From: Chara braunii
Taxonomy: Eukaryota; Streptophyta; Charophyceae; Charales; Characeae
Direction of reading: 5' to 3'
Assembly: GCA_003427395.1 (NCBI GenBank)
Contig: BFEA01000235.1
Location: 537,083 to 589,322, forward strand
DNA: 52,240 bases
How positions within the stretch are numbered: position 1 is the first letter of the stretch; each line of letters opens with the position of its first letter. This document shows, piece by piece, positions 10,863 through 19,286 of the stretch. The translations under genes and the position numbers were made by a program. Under the pieces are notes generated by a model, which was not told where the DNA came from, searched no databases, and was given only the letters and a program-made list of their open reading frames with translations.

Positions 10863-10927
10863 AAAATTAAGAAAGCCATCATTAAGGCGAATAAAGCAAT
10901 AGCTTCAGTTAAAGCAAAACCTAAAAT
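10863..10927 (-). pseudogene. atp9: Mitochondrial atp9 fragment (NUMT)
   Basis: On the minus strand these 65 bases translate without a break into the C-terminal transmembrane helix of the mitochondrial ATP synthase c-subunit: ILGFA followed by LTEAIALFALMMAFLIL, ending where atp9 would read LFVF-stop. Here the frame runs on into unrelated sequence (SGVSARIE). The residue before ILGF is Pro where atp9 has Ala, so homology starts exactly at the ATT codon. A mitochondrial DNA fragment captured in the nucleus (NUMT) is the simplest reading. A functional transferred nuclear gene is unlikely, because the first helix and any targeting peptide are missing. Confidence 0.75.
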
Positions 10928-11270
10928 GGGTAGGGGTCAGAGGTGAGTCTCTGCCCTCCGTGGAGACGGTCAGGTGCATTAAAAATCAAACTTGCTACTA
11001 TTTGGGAGTTTTGAAGAGAGTGTAGAGGGATGAGGATGGTGATGCGAGGCACGTACCTGGTCTTGGTGATGGGCTACAAGATTAACACCTTCATACTCTC
11101 CCGTTTCTGCCACGAACGTCAACAGGATGTGTTGCCAAGTTGTAAGATGCTCGTGGCTGCATGTAGTAGTATCGAGGCGTTGGGCGCCAAGGAGGAGGAA
11201 AGGTTCTGGGCACATATGTGCGAGACTGCATTCTGAATTTTTGTTATTCCATTGTCTCTCTTTCTCCATA

Positions 11271-11287
11271 CACACACACACACACAC

Positions 11288-11355
<68 letters not shown>
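11271..11355. repeat. Compound (CA)n(GA)n microsatellite
   Basis: About nine CA units followed by roughly thirty-two GA units. Open frames through it in several phases are artefacts of the repeat. Confidence 0.95.
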
Positions 11356-11357
<2 letters not shown>

Positions 11358-11808
11358 TTCGATTGTTGGGGGTGCTGCCCTTCGTAACGATCACCGTCAT
11401 GATATCTGCTTTAGCCCTTTTCGCAAATCCCGTTGTTTCTCTGTGCTTAGCCACAGTAGGCTCGAGGAAGAAGTGGGCTAAAAGAAAGATAAAGCAGCCA
11501 TCGCCGCAGCCATAGCTGTTGTAGGTCAGAAGATAGGTTATAGCGTGTATGTACGTGAGTGTCCAGAGAGGTGTGTGCATGTGTGGGATGTCGAGGGAGA
11601 TCCAAAGTAGGGTGCGTGAGAACAATTGTTGTCGATATAGTGTTGGGAGGATGTTGTGAGGGCGCGCAACTGCCATAGCCATTCTAAGCGACTTTGAACT
11701 TGACCTGTGTTCTCGGTCTTGATATCTCTGAGATTTGTGTGGGCGCCAGTGTGATTGTCATTTGTTTCCATGCATGCTGAGTAAGAAAGAAAGCGAGTCT
11801 GATTGCAT

Positions 11809-11820
11809 TGGTATCAGAGC
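11809..11820 (+). other. Primer binding site (initiator tRNA-Met type)
   Basis: TGGTATCAGAGC is complementary to the 3' end of initiator tRNA-Met. It is the standard minus-strand primer site of plant LTR retrotransposons. The preceding GCA at 11805-11807 fits an LTR ending in CA, which places the 5' LTR to the left, though its left edge was not defined. The gag text that follows on the same strand supports the assignment. Confidence 0.8.
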
Positions 11821-12105
11821 TGGTTCCTGTTGTTCCACTCGCCATCGTCGTCAACAGGAAGGAGGAGCCGCCATAGCTACGCCGCTACAAGAAGACGCTA
11901 CGTACCGGCACAAACAACGATTGGTTGAGCGGTTCAAAGAGGAAAGTGGCGACCATAGCCGTCGAGCTCAAACATGAAAAGGAAGACAAAAGAGGAGACA
12001 ACAAGTGAGCAAGAAAGAAAGTGAAGGTGAAGAGAGAAGTGAGGAAAAAAAGGAGGAAGGTGAAGGTTGGTGAAGGAGAAGGGGTTCAACAGCCGTAGTC
12101 GAACT

Positions 12106-12192
12106 TGAAGAGTTGACCGGAGCGTTCACCTAGGTATTGACCGGAGTTGACCGGGGGATTAACTGAGGCGTTGACAAGCATTGACCGAAGTT
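12106..12192 (+). promoter_or_regulatory. TTGACC (W-box-like) repeat cluster
   Basis: Six or so TTGAC/TTGACC words lie within about 87 bases in the leader between the primer binding site and gag. TTGACC matches the plant WRKY-factor W-box core. Given the irregular spacing it may simply be a local degenerate repeat. Confidence 0.3.
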
Positions 12193-13021
12193 GTTAACCC
12201 CAATTTGGTCGTGCTGGAGTTGGTATCACTTCACCAAGCCTTCAGCCTACCTCCTCCAAGTCGCCCTATGGATGTGCACTCACCCCATGGTACTTGCTAA
12301 GTCTATTTGTCTCTTCTTTCTGCAGTCTCAACTGTCTAGGTGATAGGATGCTTATGTATGTGGTCATAGAGCTGCGTGGGCAGAGTAGGGTTGCTGCCCA
12401 TGTCTGAAGACTGACACATCTTGGAGGACTAACCCTACAAAGGGCCGATGCAGACCAGCGGGCTGCTAAGTATGGCATGGTTGGTCTAAAATTCGAGTTG
12501 TGAACTGCACAACTCACTATCTAAGTCTTGAGAGGACTTGCTGATCGCATCGTCATGTCTGCGACGTCAAAGAATTCCTGAGGAGTTATGAGGGATCTCC
12601 TTAAATGCCTTCTAATCAGCACTGAAGTCCTTTAATTTTTAGCCATAATCATATCTCTAGGCTAGAGGCCCTAGTTGACGGGGTTCTGAACAAGAGTGAA
12701 AGCCAGGTGGGTTGACCACAGGTGCAAGGCATCTGGGTCAGTGGTGGCAAAAACTTCCGTCGGTTATGGCAACCTGGATTGCTTTATTTTTCTCTGTTTT
12801 TTTTTATGTTTAACCTCTAATCTTTTTCTTCGAATTTCCTCTTTAAGCACTGATTCGGAAAAAAAATTCAACCCTGTACTACAAGCCCCGTATTGGCTAT
12901 ACATCCTCCTTGTATTTATGCAGGATACGTTGCCAGTATTATTGACTGGAACAAAGGGGAGGATTGTGTGGTCCATAGAGAGTCAATCAGTAGTCAGTTT
13001 GTCAATGGGTCCGAAGTCTAA

Positions 13022-14480
13022 GTGTTGAGGTGTGGAACTGCCACTTGGTTGTGCACCTCTCACCCTGGTGGTACGAGCATCACCTTGTATACTAAGGCTC
13101 AAGAAGAGCAAGTCGTTGCCCTACTAAAAAAGAGGAAAAAAAAACAGGCCAAGAGGGAGTTGATGAAGCAGACCAAAAAGTTGGCCTATTGCAGGAGCAG
13201 GCGGCATAGAAGAAGATGTCGGAGGAGGAAATCGAGAGGTTGAAGAAAGAAAACAAAGAGGAGTTAAAGGCAGTAGAGGAAGAAATCCCCTTGGAAAAAA
13301 TTGTCAAAAGGCAAAGAGGGAAGTCGAGCGGCACGAAGAAAGTCGATCAGTGGATGGAGAAGAAGATGTCAGAGTGGGTCGCTAACCTATCTCGGGGAGA
13401 AGAAGAAGAAGCGATGTTATATGTCCCCAGAGCAGAACAGGAGGCGATGATGAAGGAGCTGCAGGCGGTGAAAAATCTCCTACGTCGCCAGACAATGGAA
13501 GAAAAAAATGAGTTGGAATGGAAATTACACCCTACAAGAAAGAGGAGGCAACGGCTGGAGGCGGTAGATAAAATGAAGGATTTGCGGGTGGTGGATGAGC
13601 AAAGAAGGCAGACGGAAGGCCAAGCAGATCTTCACGGAAAAATATAAAACCTGGCTCGGAACATAGAAATCCTGGCGAAGGCCAATAACAATTTCAGTTC
13701 GTGAGAGGCCATTATATTGCCTTGCAGTCCATTCGCTTGAGCTTTAGAGAGTTTGCACGTGAGATGATGATGGATGGGGGCATGAAATTGAAGGCAAGGA
13801 TAAAGAACACAGAGCAATTTTGCACAGACGTCATAAAAGGCACGAAGCTTGCTGCTTGAAAGGAGGAGGAAACCCGTCTCTGTAGAGAGCCACTGAAAGT
13901 GAAGTTTCGTGACTCCTACAGTGGGAAGAAAGGAGAGAACTTTGGCAAATAAACATTAATTTTTATGTTCACCTCTAGAAGATCTTCTCTGAGGAGCAAC
14001 TCCTTATTGCTTTCCATGCCCTCAAAGATGAAGCATCTAGCTTTGCTAGATCACTTGTCTGTGCCTCCAAATGCAAAAATGACATGGTAGCTTATTCCAT
14101 CATCACCCCCTTTGAGCAATTTTTTTAAGTTGCTTCACGAGAGATTTGAAGATGTCACTCGAGGGCAAACCATCCACAATTGGCAGTGGAAGAGCGTCAG
14201 GGTACTCAACGGTCTCATGGAGGAAATAGTTGTCGTTCCTGAAAATGGAGTAACCGAGCGTCCAACTCTTCTTCCGTGCCATGCCCGATGCTCTGCACGA
14301 GAAATTCTTCGAGGTGAGTCTACGATATTTTGAGTAGGGAGGTGGTCTTTTGAAGCCCAGTTCATGCCAGCATCCACTTTGACAAGAGGCAAAAGTGGAA
14401 ACACCATACCATCTCTGGTCAAGTCAGGGTCAAGGATCATCTGATCCTTACATTAGATGAAGGTGGTATGGAAGACGTTC
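13022..14480 (+). pseudogene. gag: gag polyprotein remnant (Ty3/gypsy)
   Basis: Structural polyprotein remnant. The N-terminal part (13022-13190) reads LRCGTATWLCTSHPGG then a Lys-rich ALLKKRKKK segment. A frameshift near 13190 moves the text to the frame at 13216-13647, a highly charged coiled coil (SEEEIERLKKENKEELKAV; WMEKKMSEWVANLSRGEEEE). After a stop near 13647 the homology continues in other frames: LARNIEILAKANNNF, FREFAREMM, LKVKFRDSYSGKKGENF, and FFKLLHERFEDVTRGQTIH at 14112-14200. The text resembles Chara retrotransposon gag proteins from memory. Several stops and shifts make it non-functional. Confidence 0.75.
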
Positions 14481-14803
14481 CCTACAGTTAGATAGAGTGG
14501 GGGCTAAAAAGGAGGACAATGGCAATAATAAAGGGAAGACTTATATCGCTATCGCGACTGGAGGAAGGCTGCAAGGAAGAGGGAGAGTCCGGGGCCATGC
14601 CTCTAGTGGTCAAGGACACGACAATCAAGGGGTCGGCGGACAAGGAAACCACCAACAAGTAGGGGTCAAGGTCCCCCACAAAATCGTCCTCATTCTTATC
14701 GATCACGTCCTAGGAGTGAATGGCACCGTGGTCTGCCGGAAGGCAAACCCTGGGAAGCGCTAAACCTAAAACAAACAGTAAGGCAGAAAAGGAGAGACGC
14801 GGA

Positions 14804-15366
14804 TCAGTGCATTTACTGCGGTGATCCGAGGTAAATTATCAATCCCTCACAGGTCTGAAAAAAGAGTTGAAAGACAGGATGTCAGCCTGGGCCAAGACAA
14901 AGAAAAACATTAAGGGACAGCTAACAGTGTTGGTAGATGCAGGAGTATTTAGAAGCAAGGTCACGGTAAGGCCCTTATACACTGTTGGGACACCCATAGC
15001 CATATTAACCGCGAAGTGCTGCAGAAGCTGAAGTAAAACTTTTATGAAGTTCAAAAGTTAGAAGAACCTATAATCAGTACCCTCGCAGATAATCGCACCA
15101 TGCGAATCGAGGCTTACATCAACAAAATTCAAACATATTTTCACACAGAAAAGGATGGGAAGGTAAAAAGACTTCTTCATTCTCCAACTCTCCTCGTAGA
15201 GGACAATCTCCCATTCGATATGGTCATAGGAATGGACTGGGGAAAGAAAATAGGATTCACACTCAATTTGAGAGGGCACAAGTGTAGATTCCCTAGCCCA
15301 TCAAGGATAGCCAACCCCTTAGCAAATTGCTGCATCAACGCTCCTGCTTTTGCAAGGAGCAGGTAG
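14804..15366 (+). pseudogene. Zinc-knuckle and retropepsin remnant
   Basis: At about 14804-14832 the frame reads DQCIYCGDPR, the first half of a CX2C zinc knuckle, which then stops. From 14880 the text MSAWAKTKKNIKGQLTVLVDAG follows. VLVDAG stands where retropepsins have a hydrophobic-D-(S/T)-G active-site loop; the Ser/Thr is replaced by Ala. Further on, a frame open to 15366 contains LPFDMVIGMDWG, matching the second conserved retropepsin segment (a hydrophobic-IGMDW motif). Stops between the parts and the altered active site indicate decay. Confidence 0.65.
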
Positions 15367-15395
15367 AGGAACAACTCTTTGTAGCCTAAGTTAGG

Positions 15396-15619
15396 CAAAT
15401 TACTGAGCCTAAACCGAAAGAGTCGATCGACCCTTGTATTGCTGAGCTGCTGGAAGAGTACACATTTGTCTGAGCTGCATACAAAAGTAGTGTCGCGGTC
15501 GAGATAGAGCCTGGCAGTTGGATCTATGTTACGCCAATTACTGAGCCTAAACCGAAAGAGTCGATCGACCCTTGTATTGCCAAGCTGCTGGAAAAGTATG
15601 CAGATTTGTCTGAGCCGCA
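15396..15619 (+). repeat. 85-bp direct duplication in pol
   Basis: Positions 15396-15480 and 15535-15619 are near-identical copies encoding ITEPKPKESIDPCIA followed by LLEEY or LLEKY. The first copy carries a stop (TTTGTCTGA), while the second reads on as YADLSEP. The duplicated piece corresponds to the linker ahead of the reverse transcriptase in related elements. Confidence 0.85.
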
Positions 15620-15696
15620 CTCTAACCAACTAAGCTATTTTCCCATCTGGGGAATAACGGACTTGAACCGCAGGCTCTCTCGGTGTAAACGAGACA
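15620..15696 (-). tRNA. tRNA-Val(UAC)-like halves in permuted order (pseudogene)
   Basis: On the minus strand, 15696-15648 reads as the 3' half of a tRNA: anticodon stem TCTCG, loop TTTACAC (anticodon UAC, valine), CGAGA, then a T-arm with loop TTCAAGT and an acceptor strand ATTCCCCA. Immediately after it (15644-15620) comes a 5' half: GGGAAAA, TA, GCTT, AGTTGGTTAGAG. The halves are thus in 3'-5' order with almost no spacer. Their acceptor strands pair only partly (five of seven). The anticodon arm resembles organellar trnV-UAC from memory. Either a permuted or tandem tRNA relic, or a fragment carried into the retrotransposon. Not expected to be functional. Confidence 0.6.
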
Positions 15697-16079
15697 CTGT
15701 ACGGTCTTTTATTACCTCAAGGCGTACCTTTGCCACTAAACCTCTTTTAGAACTTCTTGAACTATTTTCTTATAGTTTGCGCGCACTAAAATCTAGGAAT
15801 CCGTTTATTTGCCAATATGATGGCTGGTCATAATTCCAAAATGTAAAAACGATTTAGCTATGAAATCATTAAACCACCACTACTTGAGCAATTGTACGCT
15901 ATCTGGACATAGGGAGACACCTACAACATAAAGTTAAAAGCGTATAACCAGAACCCTATTTATAGCGACCTCCTCAAGAGTTAAGGCGTCCACAGAATCT
16001 GAAACAGATTACAAATGGGTTGTTATTCGAGAAGACTAACGTAGATGATCGACTACGCCTTCCCAACACTCAGGAAATC
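15697..16079. other. Inserted or degraded DNA replacing RT/RNase H
   Basis: No protein-like frame. This is where reverse transcriptase and RNase H should be in the gypsy element; none of the expected motifs is visible in any frame. Confidence 0.5.
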
Positions 16080-16858
16080 CGTACTTCAACCTGGGGTAAT
16101 GTGACAACACAAGAGGGACATTTCGGTTGGCAAAAGACATCAGCCAACTTCGTTCCCCCATATACATGGCCTGGCATAAAGGCTGACTGCAAAAAGTAGA
16201 TACCGAGTTGTGAAGTATGCCAGAGGAATGAGACCGCTACACGAAGCCCTCTTGCTCTTCTCAGACCCTTGCCTATTTCTCCAGGACCCCGAGATTGTGT
16301 GTCCATCTATTTCATGAGCGCTAGGATCAAGAGAAGGCATGGCAAGAGCCAGGTCATGGTTATAGTTGATAGATTTGTTACTTTGCCTTCAGAGGCACAC
16401 ACAGAGTCATAGAGAATTTGTTTTATCATCGGGTCAGTGAGCATGGGATACCGCTGTGGATAGTTAGTGACAGCTATACCAGGTTAACTAGTCAAAACTG
16501 GCAGGAACTGATGAGCGTCTACGGCTCTTAGTTGTTGATGTCATCTGACCGCTTTCCAAAGACTAATGGTCAGACAGAACAGATAAACAAGATCCTGCAA
16601 CAAGTTCTTATATTGAATAAGACCTGATGAAGTCAACTCGTATGAGATGCTCCCAAATGTAGCCAGTGCATATAACAACACTCCCAACCAACTGCATAAG
16701 TCCTTTTCACCGCATAGACCGCTGGAGGGATTAAACCAGGATCAGATCCAAAGGCTTCCGCCCGGTACTAGGGAGTTTGCACTACCGCACGAGAAAGAGA
16801 TTGCTACCGTGATAAAGCAAGCCAACAATAACACCGTTGCCCATCACAATTCCAGGTA
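16080..16858 (+). pseudogene. Ty3/gypsy integrase remnant
   Basis: The text runs from the HHCC zinc finger into the catalytic core and the start of the C-terminal region. GHFGWQKTSANF and WPGIKADCKKYIPSCEVCQR (with an internal TAG) are the zinc-binding part. Core landmarks are VMVIVDRFVTLPSEAHTES, VSDSYTRLTSQNWQELM (usually SDRGTRFTSQFW) and KTNGQTEQINK with the catalytic Glu. The end reads PTA-like text before homology ceases near 16858. At least four in-frame stops and small shifts abolish function. Confidence 0.8.
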
Positions 16859-16979
16859 GGCGACCTCAGTCTTCCCCCGAACAAAACGCACGTATGTATA
16901 TTCAACTTTCCCTGGAAAAGTCGATTTCTTGAAGTCACCCTCCGAAATTCAAATGGAACACACGTTCAAATCGTACGCA

Positions 16980-17050
16980 CGTATGTTCTATTCAAAGTAC
17001 ACAAGTGTTCTATTCGAACACATGGGTGTCTTATTCAAATAGAACATACG
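16980..17050. repeat. Nested inverted repeat
   Basis: Perfect 13-bp arms CGTATGTTCTATT (16980-16992) and AATAGAACATACG (17038-17050) enclose a second hairpin GTGTTC/GAACAC near 17005-17021. The words TTCTATTC and GTATG recur through 16895-17060, so it is a locally repetitive, cruciform-capable sequence just outside the retrotransposon end. Confidence 0.75.
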
Positions 17051-17384
17051 GGTGTTCTGTGTGTTTGTGTGTGACGGGTGAAGGTCCTCTTGGCGGCATA
17101 CTGCAATGGCGGATTGTGGCCGTGTGGCAGATCTTGGCGGGTGATGGCGATGCTCCAAGACTGCATCGATGTCGAAACAATCTGTTCGAGTCTTGTGCAC
17201 AGCTCGTATTGGGGCTGACTTTTCGAATCCCATGCACAGTCAAGGCCTCGCTCCACTACTCTCCACATGCACAATGAATAAAAAATGTGGCTATGTATAA
17301 TTCCAATTTCAATGAGAAGATTCTTTTACATTTTGCACATTTGGTGCCTAGTGGAAGGGGGCACCTCTACCAGCCCCCATGTGC

Positions 17385-17430
17385 GTGTGTGTGTGTGTGT
17401 GTGTGGTGTGTGTGTGTGTGTGTCTGTCCC
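17385..17430. repeat. (GT)n microsatellite
   Basis: Alternating GT for about 40 bases with a single GG interruption; a shorter GT run lies near 17474-17490. Confidence 0.9.
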
Positions 17431-18023
17431 TAATGTGGACCGTTTCTTGATCTGTTTTTTCCCCCCTCGATTTGTGTGTGTGTTTTTCCCTAATGTGGAC
17501 CATTTCTCGATTCATGTGTGTCGTTCCAGTTTCAACAAATACTCAGGATTCATGTGGATTTCTAAAAATCAAACTCCAACCTTCCTTTACTAGAAAGATG
17601 GGGAAAACCGAACGAGTCTCCACATGGAATTCCGTCCTGATGTATTAAAAACGCTGGCGAACGGCGAGCAGCCTTTAGATGCGTTCGATAAGAGCCCATT
17701 AAGCCAGCACCGCACTGACACGAAGCAAGCGTGGAAGATTGATTCCTTGCTCCATTGTTTCAGCTGATGCCGCTGAACACAGCGGGAACGGACAATTACA
17801 GAGAGGTGTTCGATTAGCCACCACCGCACAGATTCAAAGCTCCTGCAAGCATACGATGGCACAGAGAACAGACTGACCGAGGCCGCCGATCCATAGCAAA
17901 CGCAGAACTGGGTGTCCTTTGAACGACGCAGTTCCATCTTGGTAATACATTCCCTTTTAATTTATTTCAGAAACGAAACGATTCACTAACACACAAGTCC
18001 TTTGAACGACGCAGAGAAGCCTT
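17431..18023. other. Non-coding stretch 3' of fibrillarin
   Basis: No gene supported. It includes two diverged direct repeats built on TTCGATNAGNNNC-CACCGCAC (near 17687-17713 and 17808-17828) and three copies of CTTTGAACGACGCAG (17919, 18000 and 18021), the last leading into the U6-like sequence. Confidence 0.4.
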
Positions 18024-18095
18024 TGAACGACGCAGAGAAGATTAGCATGTCCCCACCGCAAGGATGACACGGATGAATCGATAAATGGTCCAGAA
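18024..18095 (+). pseudogene. U6 snRNA-like sequence 1
   Basis: Matches the central and 3' part of U6 spliceosomal RNA: AACGACGCAGAGAAGATTAGC (U6 has AACGATACAGAGAAGATTAGC), CATG-CCCC, CGCAAGGATGACAC, AATCG, AAATGGTCC. It contains the ACAGAGA-like segment with one change (GCAGAGA) and the AGATTAGC catalytic region. The 5' stem-loop is missing, replaced by a tandem CTTTGAACGACGCAGAGAAG duplication. There is no TATA/USE promoter or T-run terminator in place, so it is a U6 pseudogene. Confidence 0.75.
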
Positions 18096-19103
18096 AACCG
18101 TCAAGTGAACTGTGAATACGAAATGCAACAAAACAGGCGAAAACGTCCATTCCAAATCCGTGATGTTGGGTCCTCAACATCGCAAACCTGCAGCCTTTGC
18201 CAATTTACACACGACCCAAATCTGTCTCGTCTCAGCACTGGGTGTTCTGAAAAAACAATAAAAAAGAGGAGAGCTCGAGAGACGCCAACCTTGCGCTGGA
18301 TTCAAGACAAGGGCGTGTAACAGCCGACTCGTTGGGAGAAATACCAGTCCATCAAAAAAACAACAGCAACAACAACCGGCCTTCCCCGAGAAACAGGCAT
18401 GGGAATTTATATCGAATTGCTCATCTCAAGTGAAGGATGAACGAAAGAGTCGACCCGCGCAGAGATAACGCTCACACCAACAATTATCGCCTCGAAGCAC
18501 AGAACCGCAATTTCAGACTACAATCGCGGTATCTGACCGCATTTACGTTCACAGACAGAAAGGTAGAAACAGAAATGGACCACATGCCATCAGCTGAAGT
18601 TCGTCCACAAGTGATCCAACTCCAGCCAGACATGTGCAATGAACCTGGTCCTTGCGACTGTGTACAATCCGCCAGCCACAACCTCAACGCAGCAAAGAAC
18701 GCTTTATGCATCTCTTGTCAAATGCTGCACAAGAACGCAATAGACAACAGACACTTGTCCTCGACTTCTATGCTGTTCACCGGCACAGCAAAAGAGAATA
18801 AACAACGACTTTGCCGACGAACAGAAATAGACGCCCACAATTACATGCTCTCTCTCTCTCTCTCCGTCCCATGCAAAATCTCGTACCGATATTTCTGACA
18901 CGATCAGAAATAGCACCAACTTTCCATTCCCGAAACGCTACAGAGGACCAGCCAGTCCGTCACCTAGAACACTACGACTAGATATCTAATGCAGGTTAAC
19001 AACAGCCCTAACCATACCTCACCACCAGCTCTTCAGTTGTCAAAACTAGCAAAGATGCCGAATCTTCTTTCGAGTACAGACTCCATATCTACTCTATATA
19101 TAC
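18096..19103. other. Region 3' of the fibrillarin stop
   Basis: Downstream of the fibrillarin stop codon in the gene's direction, so it should contain the 3' UTR and the polyadenylation site, which I cannot place. The plus-strand frame at 18437-18898 overlaps this and shows no domain; it is regarded as chance. A short (CT)n lies near 18849-18866. Confidence 0.4.
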
Positions 19104-19286
19104 CTAGGATGGCACGTCCTTCTTCTGCTTCTTTGGCATTCTGTATCCGCCGACAACACAGGCGTGGTCACGCTCGTAGGGCTCTAGAGTGAGCTGTTCG
19201 GATGGTTTAAATTGCTCTTGCTGAAGCTTCTTAACTTCCCTCGCAAACACAGCTTCCGCTGGAACAGTCGAATCGATACAATTCGC
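19104..19286 (-). CDS. FIB: Fibrillarin exon 7 (last)
   Basis: Sixty codons plus stop, [14 protein letters not shown] through [11 protein letters not shown]. It follows an acceptor ATCTAAATGCAG and carries the catalytic-set His (ERDHAC). It joins exon 6 in phase 0 to give SIK-ANC. Confidence 0.95.
   Translation of the reverse strand, partial: ANCIDSTVPAEAVFAREVKKLQQEQFKPSEQLTLEPYERDHACVVGGYRMPKKQKKDVPS

Larger units (their letters stand above)
11809..16858 (+). mobile_element. Decayed Ty3/gypsy LTR retrotransposon, internal region
   Basis: In order: primer binding site (11809), gag (13022-14480), half a zinc knuckle (about 14804-14832), retropepsin-like remnant (14880-15366), a duplicated linker (15396-15619), and integrase (16080-16858). 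The order gag-protease-...-integrase is that of Ty3/gypsy elements. The reverse transcriptase and RNase H are not visible; the stretch where they belong (15620-16080) holds a tRNA-like insertion and unrelated DNA, so a large deletion is inferred. Frames are broken by stops and shifts throughout. The right end stops abruptly at about 16858, where unrelated sequence begins, and no 3' LTR was found. The gag wording matches, from memory, the family very abundant in Chara. Confidence 0.75.

Noticed and set aside
11119-11682. Frames with long LSLSLS or ERERER runs
   Set aside because: Products of the (GA)n microsatellite at 11271-11355.
18437-18898. 153-codon plus-strand frame downstream of fibrillarin
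   Set aside because: No domain, and it ends in a (CT)n-encoded LSLSLS run; it overlaps the probable 3' UTR of the opposite gene.
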